A stretch of DNA of 64,000 nucleotides from Blattamonas nauphoetae (taxonomy: Eukaryota; Preaxostyla; Oxymonadida): the NCBI GenBank assembly GCA_033064195.1, contig JARBJD010000070.1, forward strand, positions 186,001 through 250,000, read 5' to 3'. This document shows positions 13,101 through 24,340 of this stretch, piece by piece. The position numbers and the translations under genes were made by a program. Each line of letters opens with the position of its first letter. The first letter of the stretch is position 1. The notes beneath the pieces are model-generated. The model saw only the letters and a program-made list of their open reading frames with translations, ran no database searches and was not told where the DNA came from.

Positions 13101-14509
13101 ACCAAAGTGGAGAGTGAAACGATGAGACTTTGGGCATCAGGGATTAATCCCTGAAAAACAATTGGCTGGGATTCGTTCGAAGAGTGAGATTGGATTGTCT
13201 TTGGATGATTTGAGATGGTTCTGGTGAGTGATCGGTTGGAAATTGAAAAGACCCTTTCCGCTGTTTGAGCGACTGTGAACAAAAACGAGTTGAGAGCTTG
13301 ATGTGCTGGCCATATCGTGAGAGGGCAGAGAGCAACTGGGTATTTTGTGTTGAAGGCGCGGCGCTGGATAAGGGTTGTGTTGACTGATAATGCAGGTCGT
13401 TTAGCCATACAAATGGCTGGTTTAGACAGAACTGAGTTCGTTGGAGAGAGTTCGTTGGATGGTTGGAACGTTTGGGGGATGGTGAGTTCAGGAAGCGGAA
13501 TATTATCGGAGGATGATGACAATGTTGAAGAATCTGTGTCTGAGAGACTAAAAAGATAGGGGAAGAGAAAATGATGTCATACGAATCATTGGAGTCACTT
13601 TCTTCAGACGAATGGGATCCATTGTGAGTGGGTTTCTTCTTTTGTGTTTGGTGTTCCAATTCTCGAATTTTCCTTTCAATATGTTCATTTTCTTTGTGAA
13701 TTGTTTGTCCTTCATTTCTGAGTTTTTCATTTTCTTCCTCCATAGCCCTCACTCTTCGCTCGAAGTCTTGTGCTTGTGTCTGTTCCCTTTTGATGAGTTG
13801 GGCGAGTTCTATTCCTTCTTTTCTCGCAGTGTCAGACCTCGAGAATCCTGATTTTTGGCTCAAAATTCGATTGAAACATTTGGCGGCTGTGAGACACGAA
13901 AGGAGTGCTGGGATGGTGATAAGACGAGGTGACGGGACTCCAAAGTGATCACGCTTAGATTCACTTGCAAGAATCATCGCTGACACGTTTTCGCTGGGGA
14001 AAAGCGCTTCTGATTGGAGGAAAAGTGAACAAGATGAGAACAACATGATAAGGAAAGTTCACAAAGAAAATAGTCGAATAATATGTAATGATTTGAAAAC
14101 AGACCAAGTAGATTCATTTCTCTTTCCTTCAATGTTCTCAGTTTATCAGTTGAGAATGGGTCGATGGAGAATGCCATCCCTCGTGCAAATTTGGCGTCTT
14201 CGTTGATTTTCTTGACTAATGATGATCTAAAAATGTGATAATTTAGTAAACTGAAGCACACAGATGATCGTCAGATCTGGGGAGAGATGACTCGAGGATG
14301 TCCGATAGAGTGACAGCAATTCGGGCTAGAATGTCATTTGTTGAGATTGCTTCAGCGATTAGAAAATCTGCATCGGTAGGGGAAAATCCTAGTTCCAACG
14401 AGTTGTCAAAACGTTATAAAAGAGAAAATGAGATGAAAGAAGAGAGAATGATACGTTTTGACTCCGGTTCATCATCGCTGAATAGATCAAGAGAAATTTT
14501 TGGTGGCAT
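4131..14509 (-). CDS. Giant eleven-exon gene, about 3267-residue helical-repeat protein
   Basis: Exons read from the minus strand are 14509-14455, 14388-14262, 14226-14105, 14009-13583, 13547-9761, 9697-9619, 9574-7889, 7842-7720, 7673-7265, 7212-4520 and 4426-4131 (TGA). All junctions are GT-AG and every phase closes; the sum is 9804 nt. Introns run from 35 to 95 nt, and the donor at 7265/7264 is the least certain. The N-terminus (MPPKISLDLF) leads into a helical region, then a coiled coil of about 60 residues in exon 4 (RRVRAMEEENEKLRNEG), then more than 2500 residues of Leu/Ser-rich helical sequence with ARM-like turns (CGGVTSLAILL, GGVEAVKQS). A basic then acidic linker lies in exon 7 (KKDESKRHRHHGK, then EQDGDEDEQNGEDDD). 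The C-terminal exon ends in an acidic tail. Probably a cytoplasmic or centrosomal scaffold; I do not recognise the family. Confidence 0.72.
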
Positions 14510-15415
14510 ATTTGATGTGTATTGTAGTGAGCGAGATTTTAACCTGCTGAAATCAAAGGAGAGTCGAGAGGAAATGATCGGTGAGAGAACCCACAAGATA
14601 TCTTTGTCGATTTCCACTTAAACATGATTCCCTTGAAACAGTGTGGGTACACCCCTTTTGAGGAACTCGATTAAATGATTGGTCCGTTTGAAAAAATGAT
14701 GAACGTAAAAGAAAGTGACGGAGTGTTTAATTGCGGAAGGTGGAGCGGTTGTGTCAGACGTGGTTGGTTGAAAACCAAATCAAAACAGAACCAAATCAAA
14801 ACAAAACCAAATTATTGTTGAAATAGAGGAAACGAAAGCCAGAGAACGAAATAATTCAAAGAAACACTGTGCCAGTATCAGCGATGAAGTGACAGCATAC
14901 TGATGGCTCTGATGAAGAATGGAATACAGACTGTGTGAGGTGAAGAGTGACATCGACTAAATGTCAATGGTGTTGAAACATCTGAATACAGAACGAACTC
15001 TGACAGGTAACGTTGAAGGAATCTACCGCGTCTACGATACCAACAACGCTTGCTGAATGAAGTGAAGACGGTGAAAGAAGGAATTGTGAAACGAAACTCA
15101 AGTGACCTCGCCAACGGCTGACAGTGTTGGGAGCAAAAATGGCGAGAGAAGGAAGGGAGAACTTGTTATTTGATGAGAAGTAGAACGACAAAGAAAGAGT
15201 CATTTTGGACAGGTGAGATGGGATCTGTGGAGAGAGACAAACACTCAGAAAAAGAAGGTATATGACATGACATGAGTTGAAAAGATGAATGATGTGATAA
15301 TCAGAGAGGAGAATCAGAGAAAACGTGAAATAGATCGTGGTGAATGAAAGTGATCTCATTTTGAGAAGGAAGACAAATGAGGTGGGTTGGGAAGAGAAGT
15401 GTGAAATGGACATTT
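14510..15415. other. Promoter region of giant gene plus 3' flank of surface-gene copy 1
   Basis: From about 14720 to 15415 this spacer is the duplicated 3' flank of the beta-helix gene. Matching sequence occurs at about 22830-23208 and 24057-24340; for example ACCAACAACGCTTGCT is shared at 15038 and 23146. A direct repeat around CCAAATCAAAAC occurs at 14775-14815. No supported gene. Bases 14510-14720 are the likely promoter of the giant gene, and I see no recognisable motif there. Confidence 0.5.
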
Positions 15416-18400
15416 TCATGAGATGATCGACTTGTGGCTTGGTTTGGGTGGATTAGATTCCGGAATCTCCGAGAGTGAGATGGCGATCGCGGAGAGTGAA
15501 GGGCGAACAGCAGGTGTCAGAGAGAGGCACGACGAGATCAACTCAGCCATTCGAGGGTCAACGCCATCCATCTTCGGAAGCGTCCCCGAGTGAAGCGCTC
15601 GGCACGCATTCACTTCATCCATTTCGCCAAACGGAACAAGGCCAGTCTCAATCTCGTACAGGACAAGGCCAAGCCTAAAAACTGACACCAGGCCAGCATT
15701 CATCTTCTCCACCTCTTCTCCATCTTCTCGCCTCTTCTGCTCGGGCGCCTGCCACCTGACATCCTCGTTCACTTTGGGTTGAGTGATTGTGGGGGCGTGC
15801 TCATCGTCCAGATCCACAGCTTCGTTTCCCATCTTCAGATAGACTTGGTCGAGGCTGTCGAACAGAACCCAGTGCGAGCTCAGTCGAAGTCCAGTCTCCT
15901 CCATTCGCTTCTCCATCAGACGTGTCATTCCTCGAACAATCATCTGCTCAATCGGCCTTCGAGCAAATACCATCTTCTTTGAATGAAGTCTTTCGTAAAG
16001 TGTCTCCATCTTGTTCACCACAACTGTCTTCATCTCTCCACCACAACTCATCGCTTCCACTCGATTCTCAACAGGAATCACATTCCGCGGTTCGACTGTC
16101 GGTTGGTTGGCTTCCTTGTTGTTGACTGATGTTGGTTGTGACATATCATGTAAATTCTGGTCAGAAGATGCGACGATTTTGTCAGATCTTGCAATGAGGT
16201 CTTCTTCCATCTTCTCAATATCTGGCTCCTGTTCGTCAACCTCTTTCACCGATGGTGTCTTCGTTTCTTCTTTCTTCGAGTGACGATGACGACACAGAAC
16301 CACAACCAGAATCAGAGCGAGCAAGAGGCACGACAGAACAACCACGAGAGGAATCCACCATTTCATGTTGTCTTTCACTGATTGTGCCATTCGACTCGAC
16401 GAGTCACTTTGGATCAAGAACGATTCTGCTGTCCTCTGTTCCTCTCCAAACACAAGACGACCACGCCATTCCAGAGAAGAGTCCAGAGAAGCATGCGAGG
16501 TCTGGGGGAGAGAAAACGTGATGTTGGTTTCAGTGAAGGAGAGAGTGGAATTCTCGGTCAGTTCAATCTTCTTTGATTTTTCCACATTTGCGTCTTTCCC
16601 AACTTCAAACACTTCCAGCCACAGACCACACGGAATCAGAATTGAGCCAAGAATCGTAATTTGGAATGCCTTCTCTTTCTTGTTCAATGTGCAAGAAGAC
16701 TTCGTTGAGAGAGTTGGGATGAAGCGAGGATGGTCAGTTTGGATTTCGTCGCCACTCAGTTTGCACTCATCCGCTGCGATCCACAGATGAGAGTGTGTGT
16801 CGGATGATCCATCTCCTCCCAGCAGACTCCCAACCTTTACAACTCCTCCATCCGAGCAGTGGATGTTCTGTCCAGCTGAAGGGAACGATGAGTGACGATG
16901 TCCGTTGTTGTGGAACGTTGACGTTTCAATGTCAACCGTCCCGTTCTTCATGTTGATCGCTCCCTGGCTTAGATCGTGCAGTTTCACAGTATCAATCGTA
17001 GTTGTGCAGTTTGAAAGTTGGAACAATCCTGTCGACCAATCGCACACAAAGTCAGATGTTTCAGATGACTCTGAATTGTGCGAGGATGAACACTTGTTCG
17101 TGTCTCCATTTCTCGACGTAGAATCTGACGAGTGACCATAGAACGAAGAGTTTTTCAGAACGAGAGTGGAGTTGGAACCAGAAACGAGGACGAATGAAGG
17201 ATCGGTTGGGAGGATAGAAACGGAGATCTCGTGGAACTCCAATCGACCAGACGATACGATGAATAATCCAGTTCGCGATCCCATCGATGCTGATGTCATC
17301 GATCCAATCTCCAGTGTCGCTGAGATCGTGCTGCTCGCTGACATCGACAGAACTGATCCAGATGACATCGAATGAGCTGTGTTCTGTGTTCCTTTCTCAA
17401 CAATCTGAACTTCAGAACGAGCAAACCCAATTCCAGACACAATCGACAGACCAACATCCATCGACGAACAAGGTCGAGTCAAATCACCACACAACAACGA
17501 CGACGACCCAGACGAGTTCACAAACAACAAAATCGACGCTGGTTTCGGTTCGGTTGTGAAGTTCACCTCAGAATCAACAAAGCACGCTGGATATTCGCTG
17601 ATCGAGCGAGCGATCGACTTGATGGTGTAGTTCTGTCCATATTGCAATGTGTCTGACCATCCAACCCGAAGTTCATCGCTTTCACATGAAAGTGCAGATG
17701 AGAAGGGCACAATGATCGAGAGTGGTGGTTCGAGTGTGATCTTGAACTCTCCTTCCATTGCGAGATCTGTTCCTCCCAAAACCAGTTTGCAGCTCGTCTT
17801 CATTCCATTCACAAATTCAAACGAGGCTGCATTCACAAATGGCGGTGTTGGTGTCGAGAAATCTGTCTTGTTCAGAAGAATCACATCGTTCCCTTGCGAG
17901 AGGGATGAGAGTGTGTATGTCCTTCCGAAGAGGAGATCGTTTTCTGGATTCCCTTCGATTGTCTCTGACATCCCAACTCCTTCCGAGAACGACACCTCAA
18001 ATGAAGCAGACGAAGACAGAAGTGCCGTGTATGTTCCTGACAATTGAAGATCTTGTCCTGTGAATGTCACAACAAAATGTGTGAGACTCTCTCCGAATTC
18101 ACAAGTAATGTCCGTCACGCACGGAGGTGTGGGGATGTTCAGAGTCGGCGAAGATCGAACAAGATATGAGTCACTCAGCGAGGAAGCAGATTTCACAGAA
18201 TAAGTCTGACCAAACGCAACTTGCCACCATGTCTGCGCCCATCCTGCTGTGAACGAGACGGTGAAGTGAGTTGAGTTGAGTACAGTAAGATCTCCATTCG
18301 ATCTTACATCATACCATCCATCAGAAACAACAACATGGGTCGGTCCAGTTACAAAACAACATCCCTCAAATGTCACCAAAACAGACGATTTTGGACCATT

Positions 18401-21400
18401 CAGCGAGCACGACGACACTCTCTCCACAATCCCAGGACATTCTGGAACTGAGAAAGAGAGTGGAGATGGAATCCAAATAGTGTGTTGATTATTCGAGAGA
18501 GAGTGAATTTGGTATCTCTCACCAAAAAGTAGATCAACTTGGCTTCCATCTCTTTTGAACACAATAGCTGTCGCTTGTCCACTGTCACTCGATGAGAATG
18601 AAGCAGAGAGGGTGATCTCAGGTGATGGCTGTTCTCCAATCAGAGACACATTCAAAGAGTACGATCCAGTTGGTATGTTGATTCCAGAGAGATGAATGGA
18701 GACAGTTGATTTGTCGAGAGCATTCGCAAAGAGCGCATCACTCACTGACGTCAGACGAGTCGGATTGGGAGTTGTGAAGAAGAGGCGAGGAGGATCGAGG
18801 ATGAGCGGAGATTGCTCACCTTCTTTCTCAACTGACTGGATTTCATATTTCGTGTTGAATGTCAGTTTGCTTCCTTCCCCAAAAATGAACACAGCGGCTG
18901 TCGTCGAGTGCATGTTTCGCGACTCGGAAGAATCCGTTTGTTCACTCGAGAACGACACTCGAATCGAAAGATCAGACACATCCTTCACTTTCACAATGTA
19001 GTTCCCAGGCGATAATTGTAGGCCTTTCAGTTGGAACGACAGCTGTTGTGGTTGAGAGGAAGAACAGTCGGTGATCACTTCAACAATTCGAGCAGGGTTT
19101 GGAGTTTGAAGCAGCGACGGAGAGAGAGTGATGTCGGTTTTAACTAGCCATGCCATTGTCATCGAATAATTCGCTTCGTATTGCAGCAGGTTCCACTCGT
19201 TGAACAACACCGATTGAGACGCTGTTTGACTCGAAGAGAAGTCGAACACGAACAGACGAGCGATCGGAGGAGGAGAGTCCAAGTTCGGTTTCTCGTAATC
19301 ACTCCCACTGTTGTCCAGCACAACCAGCATCCTTCCATCCACATTCTCACTCGTCGTCACTGTCACAGTTCCTCCCACATCATCCCCATCCAGCGACGCA
19401 GACAGAGTGATCGATGGAACATCAATCGAGTCAACTTGAGGAATGAGCGTGCTGTCCAACACAGAAGAGCCCTTACGTAAAAAAACATTGCCCGGACCCG
19501 ACGTCGAGATACAGTTCGTGATCAAATTACCTCCAACAACCTCGTCCATCGTGAATGAGAGAGCAACGTCCTTCCCCCAATCTCCAATACACGCACGGAA
19601 CTTGAGATTGTCCAATTTGATCGACGGCGTGCCATCGATGTACATGCCGCCACCGCCCCACGATCCTTTGCATTTGTCGAACAGTGTGTCCCTCACAGTG
19701 AAAAGGCCTTGACATCGACTTGTTCGGATGGCTCCTCCATACGATCCGTTGCATTCAATAAACTCGCAATTCAGAATGTCAATAGTCGATTTTACATCTG
19801 ATAGTTCAACACTTTCTCCTTTGATAGAATTGATGGATGAGAATGATATGATGATCGAAGAGTTGGACGCAAGATTAAGAGCACCTCCAAAGGACGCATT
19901 CGAATCTCTGAACATGCAGTTGTAGATCTGTATCTCCTCTTTCGAAGTGTCGATATAGAGACATCCTCCACGTGAGGTGTTGCGCCTCGTGCCAACAAAG
20001 AAAGAATCAGCAACAGATGCAGTCTGTGGGTTGGTGAGATGAATGATCCCTCCACGGCTTTCGGCATGGCAACCAGTGAAGAAAGAAGACGAGATTGACA
20101 CTGGTTGTGGTGAGGTGTAGAAATAGATGTACACAGCACCTCCACTCGCACCTGAGTCAGTTACTGTTGAACAGTCGACGAAAGAACACGCTGCGATGGA
20201 GATAGCTGCGGTAACACTGTCCAGTTCGATTGCTCCACCATAATATTTGGGATTTTTCACTGCGTTGAATGTGCAGTGGGAGAATGACACGGTTGATGAT
20301 TGGGTATGTTTAAACACAAACCTCCCTTCAGTTCCTGTGCGGTGTTGGAAGATGAATTTAGGGTATGTGGAGGATGCCTCGAGAGAGGTCGAGCAGCGAG
20401 AGAACGACGAGTTCAAACAAAGAACGCTTCCTCCATTGTTCATATCGTCACACACCGTCCCGTACAGATGGTTCATGCATCCACTCACTTCCACTCCAAT
20501 CACTTTCTGACTCTGTCCAATCGAGCCAATCTGACGGAGGGCAGGAGAAGGCGAACTCGACACGTTCAGAAGGCGAGAGTGCGAAAGAGATGTTTCGACA
20601 CTCAGTGACGAGGGAGTGTGGTGTTCATCCGAAATCCTCGCAAAATTCAACAGAGGACCCGTTCCGAGGGGAAGATCGGCATCAGACATCAAATGATTCA
20701 CACACGTCACAGACACTGTACCATCTGCAGAATGTGTTGAGATATCATCGTCAGCATTCACAGATGTGGGAAAGAACGGATTGGTGCGAGAATCAAAGTC
20801 GACGAGAGGGAACAGCTGATTCTGCGTCGATGATGGTTCGTGACAACAGCTCACAAACGAGATTGATGATCCATCACATCCTGACCGAGAATCAACAACA
20901 AACAGTGAGCAGCAACCGCCATTCATGATCGAACATGACGTTAGTGTCACCGTTGATGACGAAATCCAGCTCACAATGGTCTTCGGGTTTCTCACGTCAA
21001 AACAGATCGAGTTCATCGAGACCGAACTGTTGATCATCACAAACAGTGACGACATTGTGTTTTCTTTGTTGTTCCTTCCAGAGACATCTGAATCTTCATC
21101 GCGGCTTGAATCTGTGTCTTTGGGCTACGAATGAATCACACGACTGGAATCACCTTTGATTGTGAGTCGTGATGATTCAATCACATATTCAGATGCATGG
21201 TATACTCCAGCTGGTACATGAAGAGCGGATGTGATATTTGCACCATTTGGATGATTTCTGTTTTTGGACAACATGAGAGTGGAGAGTGGCTGTGGTGATT
21301 GGGTCAAAGCTTGGATGAATATTGGAGAAAGCAAGAGTGCGATTGCTGCAGAGAATGGAAGTGAGAACATCAAGATGAATAAGAAATCTACAGATCTAAC

Positions 21401-21403
21401 CAT
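15416..21403 (-). pseudogene. Surface protein copy 1: beta-helix ectodomain, TM, pseudokinase tail
   Basis: A single frame of 1996 codons from the ATG at 21403 to a TGA. It is interrupted only by a TAG at codon 93 (21127-21125), where copy 2 has Ser. Layout: signal peptide near residues 5-25; beta-helix turns with GGAIEL, GGAVYI, GGALNL and GGGMYI (about 388-590), of the Pmp/right-handed-helix type; six beta-sandwich modules of about 100 residues (656-1286), each closing with FG..Y.I.SL and TP.P; a second repeat segment holding LTRPCSSMDVGL; a TM segment at about 1680-1702 followed by CRHRHSKK; and a kinase-like domain (about 1780-1985) with RWQAPE and RLGLVLYEIETGLVPFGE. The VAIK Lys, HRD and DFG motifs are absent, so catalysis is unlikely. 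Starting at Met117 would avoid the stop but lose the signal peptide. The stop could be a nonsense mutation, a population variant or an assembly error. Confidence 0.8.
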
Positions 21404-21501
21404 TTTTCCAAATATGAAACTGAAAAAAAGTTGGAATTTACCGTATTTAATCATGATCGTTGACACACTTGATTTTCTTTTTACCTTGATCAGATTCAAC
21501 C

Positions 21502-22617
21502 TATACCTGTCAGGCATGGGTTATCTCGATGTCAAATGCCAACAAACACTCTCAATGGGCTCGATCACATCTTCATATTAGAAAGGTCATAAATCACACT
21601 CTATATGTGTATAAACATATTATCAACTCATTTTACTTCGCATTGGGAAGTATTACTGGCAGAGATAGATGGGGTGGTGTTTTGAGAAAAAATGTTAAAA
21701 ATCAATGTAGTGAAAACGACACGTCAAACGAAAACTCCAGAGGTGGAACACAATCGACAGAAGAAGACAGAGAAAGACGGTTTGGGGAGATGAATCTCAA
21801 AGAAGAAGTCAAAAAAGTGTTGGTGAGAAGGTTTTGTGTCTGAGTAGTCTTTGGCAACATATCAATGTATCTGGTTGGATTTTCTCATTAAGATCGCTCT
21901 TCCATCACGTCAGAGGGGAATTTAGTTCGTTGGAGCGGTTGTAAGGAGAAATCGAGGCAGGCACCGTCTGAAGGGGGGATCTAGTCTCGAAACAAAAAGA
22001 ATGACTGAAAGAATGAAAAATACCGTTGGAAATACATGACTTTTGCGTGATTTACTGGTCTTCTGTTTAGATCGTTGTCTCTTGGCACGATCGTGAGACC
22101 CGGAGTGACATGAATGAACTGGCAAAATAACTGAGCAAGATTGATGAATAAACCTGTTTCTGGCGGAGTTTGCCGCTTACAAGGACAGATTTGTGCAAGA
22201 AGAGTTGCTTCGGGCTTTGCGACTTTACTTGTCAAGAGATGACATGGAAAGATCGGACATTGAGAGGAGTAAGAGAATAGGTGATGATTTAAGTGAAATG
22301 AATCTGATGGACAAGATAGAATCGAATGACATCGAAATATGAAGACAAACAGTCCTTTCAGGAAGTGAAGCAAGATCAACCCATGAAACACATATTTCAT
22401 ACGAGAACTGTGTCAGAAGGCAGATATGTTGAGTATTTATCCCTTAAAGTTGTGCGTCCATCTCATTACTTCCACTTTCAACTCAGATTGTGGTCTTTAT
22501 CGTGTTGTTTGTAGATTTGAAAAAAGATCTCGGACCCATCATTGGGAACGGCCATGCCCGGGCATGTCAATGCTTTTCGGTAAAAACATGGATGCCATGC
22601 CATGCCTGACAGGTATA
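21502..22617. mobile_element. hAT-like non-autonomous DNA element, 1116 bp
   Basis: The terminal inverted repeat TATACCTGTCAGGCATGG is at 21502-21519, with its exact complement at 22600-22617. An 8-bp direct repeat ATTCAACC flanks both ends (21494-21501 and 22618-22625), the target-site length expected of hAT elements. Subterminal GC palindromes near the right end (CCATGCCCGGGCATG at about 22552-22566, then repeated GCCATGCCATG) are also typical of hAT ends. No hAT transposase signature is visible. The insertion lies 91 bp upstream of the target copy of surface gene 1's start codon and so separates that gene from its original upstream region. Confidence 0.8.
21700..22342 (+). CDS. Possible small multi-exon gene inside the hAT-like element
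   Basis: Two stretches read like coding sequence. The first, ending near 21816, contains EDRERRFGEMNLKEEVKKVL and runs into a GTGAGA donor. The second begins near 22180 (acceptor TTACAAG) and runs to a TGA at 22340-22342; it contains EELLRALRLYLSRDDMER and ends DKIESNDIEI. Both are charged and helical. I could not establish the exons between them, and a 139-codon minus-strand frame (22400-21981) overlaps, so this may be a captured gene fragment or simply element sequence. No transposase motif was found. Start and splice sites are unresolved. Confidence 0.25.
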
Positions 22618-22625
22618 ATTCAACC

Positions 22626-23208
22626 CGTCTAAAGATCGGTTATCCGCTTTCAGCATGGTCCTCTCGATGAAAAGGTCAACTGGGCGCATTACTCTGTCCA
22701 TCATCGTCTCACAGAGAATTTGAGAGTATAATCGTCAATTAATACTCAGCAGAGGCCTGAATGGCAACTCCTTGCCGTTGCACTGATTCACTTGCTCAAT
22801 TGTTCGGTCAGTTCGGAATAAAGGGTAATAGAGAGATAAAGAGAGAGTGGCTGGTTGCGGAATGTGGAGAGGTCGTGTTTGACGATGGTCGATTGACAGT
22901 CAAGTCAAAACACAACCAAAAGAACTTCAAACAAGAAGAAACAAAAGCCAGAGAGTGAAAGAAGAATTAGTGTGACTTGGCCAACATCAGCGATGAAGTG
23001 AAGTAGATGGATGGCAATGATGAGAATGGGATGCATACGGTGTGAGGTGAAAACTGACATCGACGAAAGGCCGACGTTTGGTATTTTGATGAAAATAGAA
23101 CAAAGTCCGACAGGCAATGTGTAAAGAATCAGCCATGTCTACGAAACCAACAACGCTTGCTAACTGAACTGAAGAGAACGCGAACTGAAACTCTGAAGAT
23201 AGAAGTTT
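22626..23208. other. 3' flank of surface-gene copy 2, left part
   Basis: From about 22830 onward this matches the 3' flank of copy 1 (14720-15130). It continues at 24057 on the other side of the foldback element. There is no gene. Bases 22626-22830 are unassigned. Confidence 0.5.
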
Positions 23209-24056
23209 CCCTTGTTCCACAAAGGAGCAAATTTCAAAAAGGGTCAAATTTTGGCCCTCCAGTGATTCCCCATTTCACACTATGATCCTTTTTGTCAAAA
23301 TTTCAGGAAATGCATTTTAATAACTAATAAATCGTCTGAAGTGGTCATTTGCGAAAATAATCGGGTCAAAAGTGATTATTTCAGACTGAAATGGTGATGA
23401 TCTGCAAATTTTGGGTTGGACACATCTCCCCAACCATCCATCATATCGAGATGGCGTTTTCACCAAATTGAATAGTGTGTGAAAATAAGCAATTTGAGAA
23501 AATTTGGAAGAAATCGATTGCATATTTAGAAAGTTGTTGGCGAACCATTTTGCACTCACTTCGAAGTTGTCGCCCCCATGTCACTATATCCACCTCATCC
23601 TTCATAATTCTCTCAAAACGAAGCTTACACTGTCTTTTGCATATTCAATTGGTTGATTTTACCAAAATTTCTGTTTTGAATCGATATTTTGGAAGATCAT
23701 CAACTAAAAGTGGGGAAAATGACAAAACGAGTATTTTTGGAAGTTGTCAAAGAAAGGTGTGAATTACGTAAATTGCTTATTTTCACACACTATTCAATTT
23801 GGTGAAAACGCCATCTCGATATGATGGATGGTTGGGGAGATGTGTCCAACCCAAAATTTGCAGATCATCACCATTTCAGTCTGAAATACTCACTTTTGAC
23901 CCGATTATTTTCGCAAATGACCACTTCAGACGATTTATTAGTTATTAAAATGCATTTCCTGAAATTTTGACAAAAAGGATCATAGTGTGAAATGGGGAAT
24001 CACTGGAGGGCCAAAATTTGACCCTTTTTGAAATTTGCTCCTTTGTGGAACAAGGG
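23209..24056. mobile_element. Foldback (long inverted-repeat) element, 848 bp
   Basis: Arms 23209-23495 and 23770-24056 are 287 bp each and flank a 274-bp centre. By eye they are nearly perfect; the one difference I found is T at 23376 against the complement of the right arm. The outer ends read CCCTTGTTCCACAAAGGAGC and its complement. The element interrupts a 3' flank that is continuous in the duplicated copy at about 15120, which marks it as an insertion made after the duplication or absent from the other copy. No clear target duplication is seen. It has no coding capacity and its ends do not resemble the 1.2-2.1 kb foldback. Confidence 0.8.
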
Positions 24057-24340
24057 TACGCCAAGAGAATGTTGGTGACGTGAACGGCGAGTGAGTGATA
24101 TTGCATTGTGAGAACTGCAGTGAAGCAGAACGAAAAAGAAAGAGTCGTTTTGAACGAGTGAAACGAAGTCTGCTGAGAAAACAAGACAAATGACATGAGT
24201 GGAAATGATGAAATGCGGAAACACAAGACTGAAGGGTTCGTGAGAAAAGGAGAAAGAGCTCATGATGATGGAACGTGATTTCACTCAGAGATGGAAGACA
24301 CACATCGACAGGTGGGAAGAGAAGTGCGAAAGAAGGGTGT

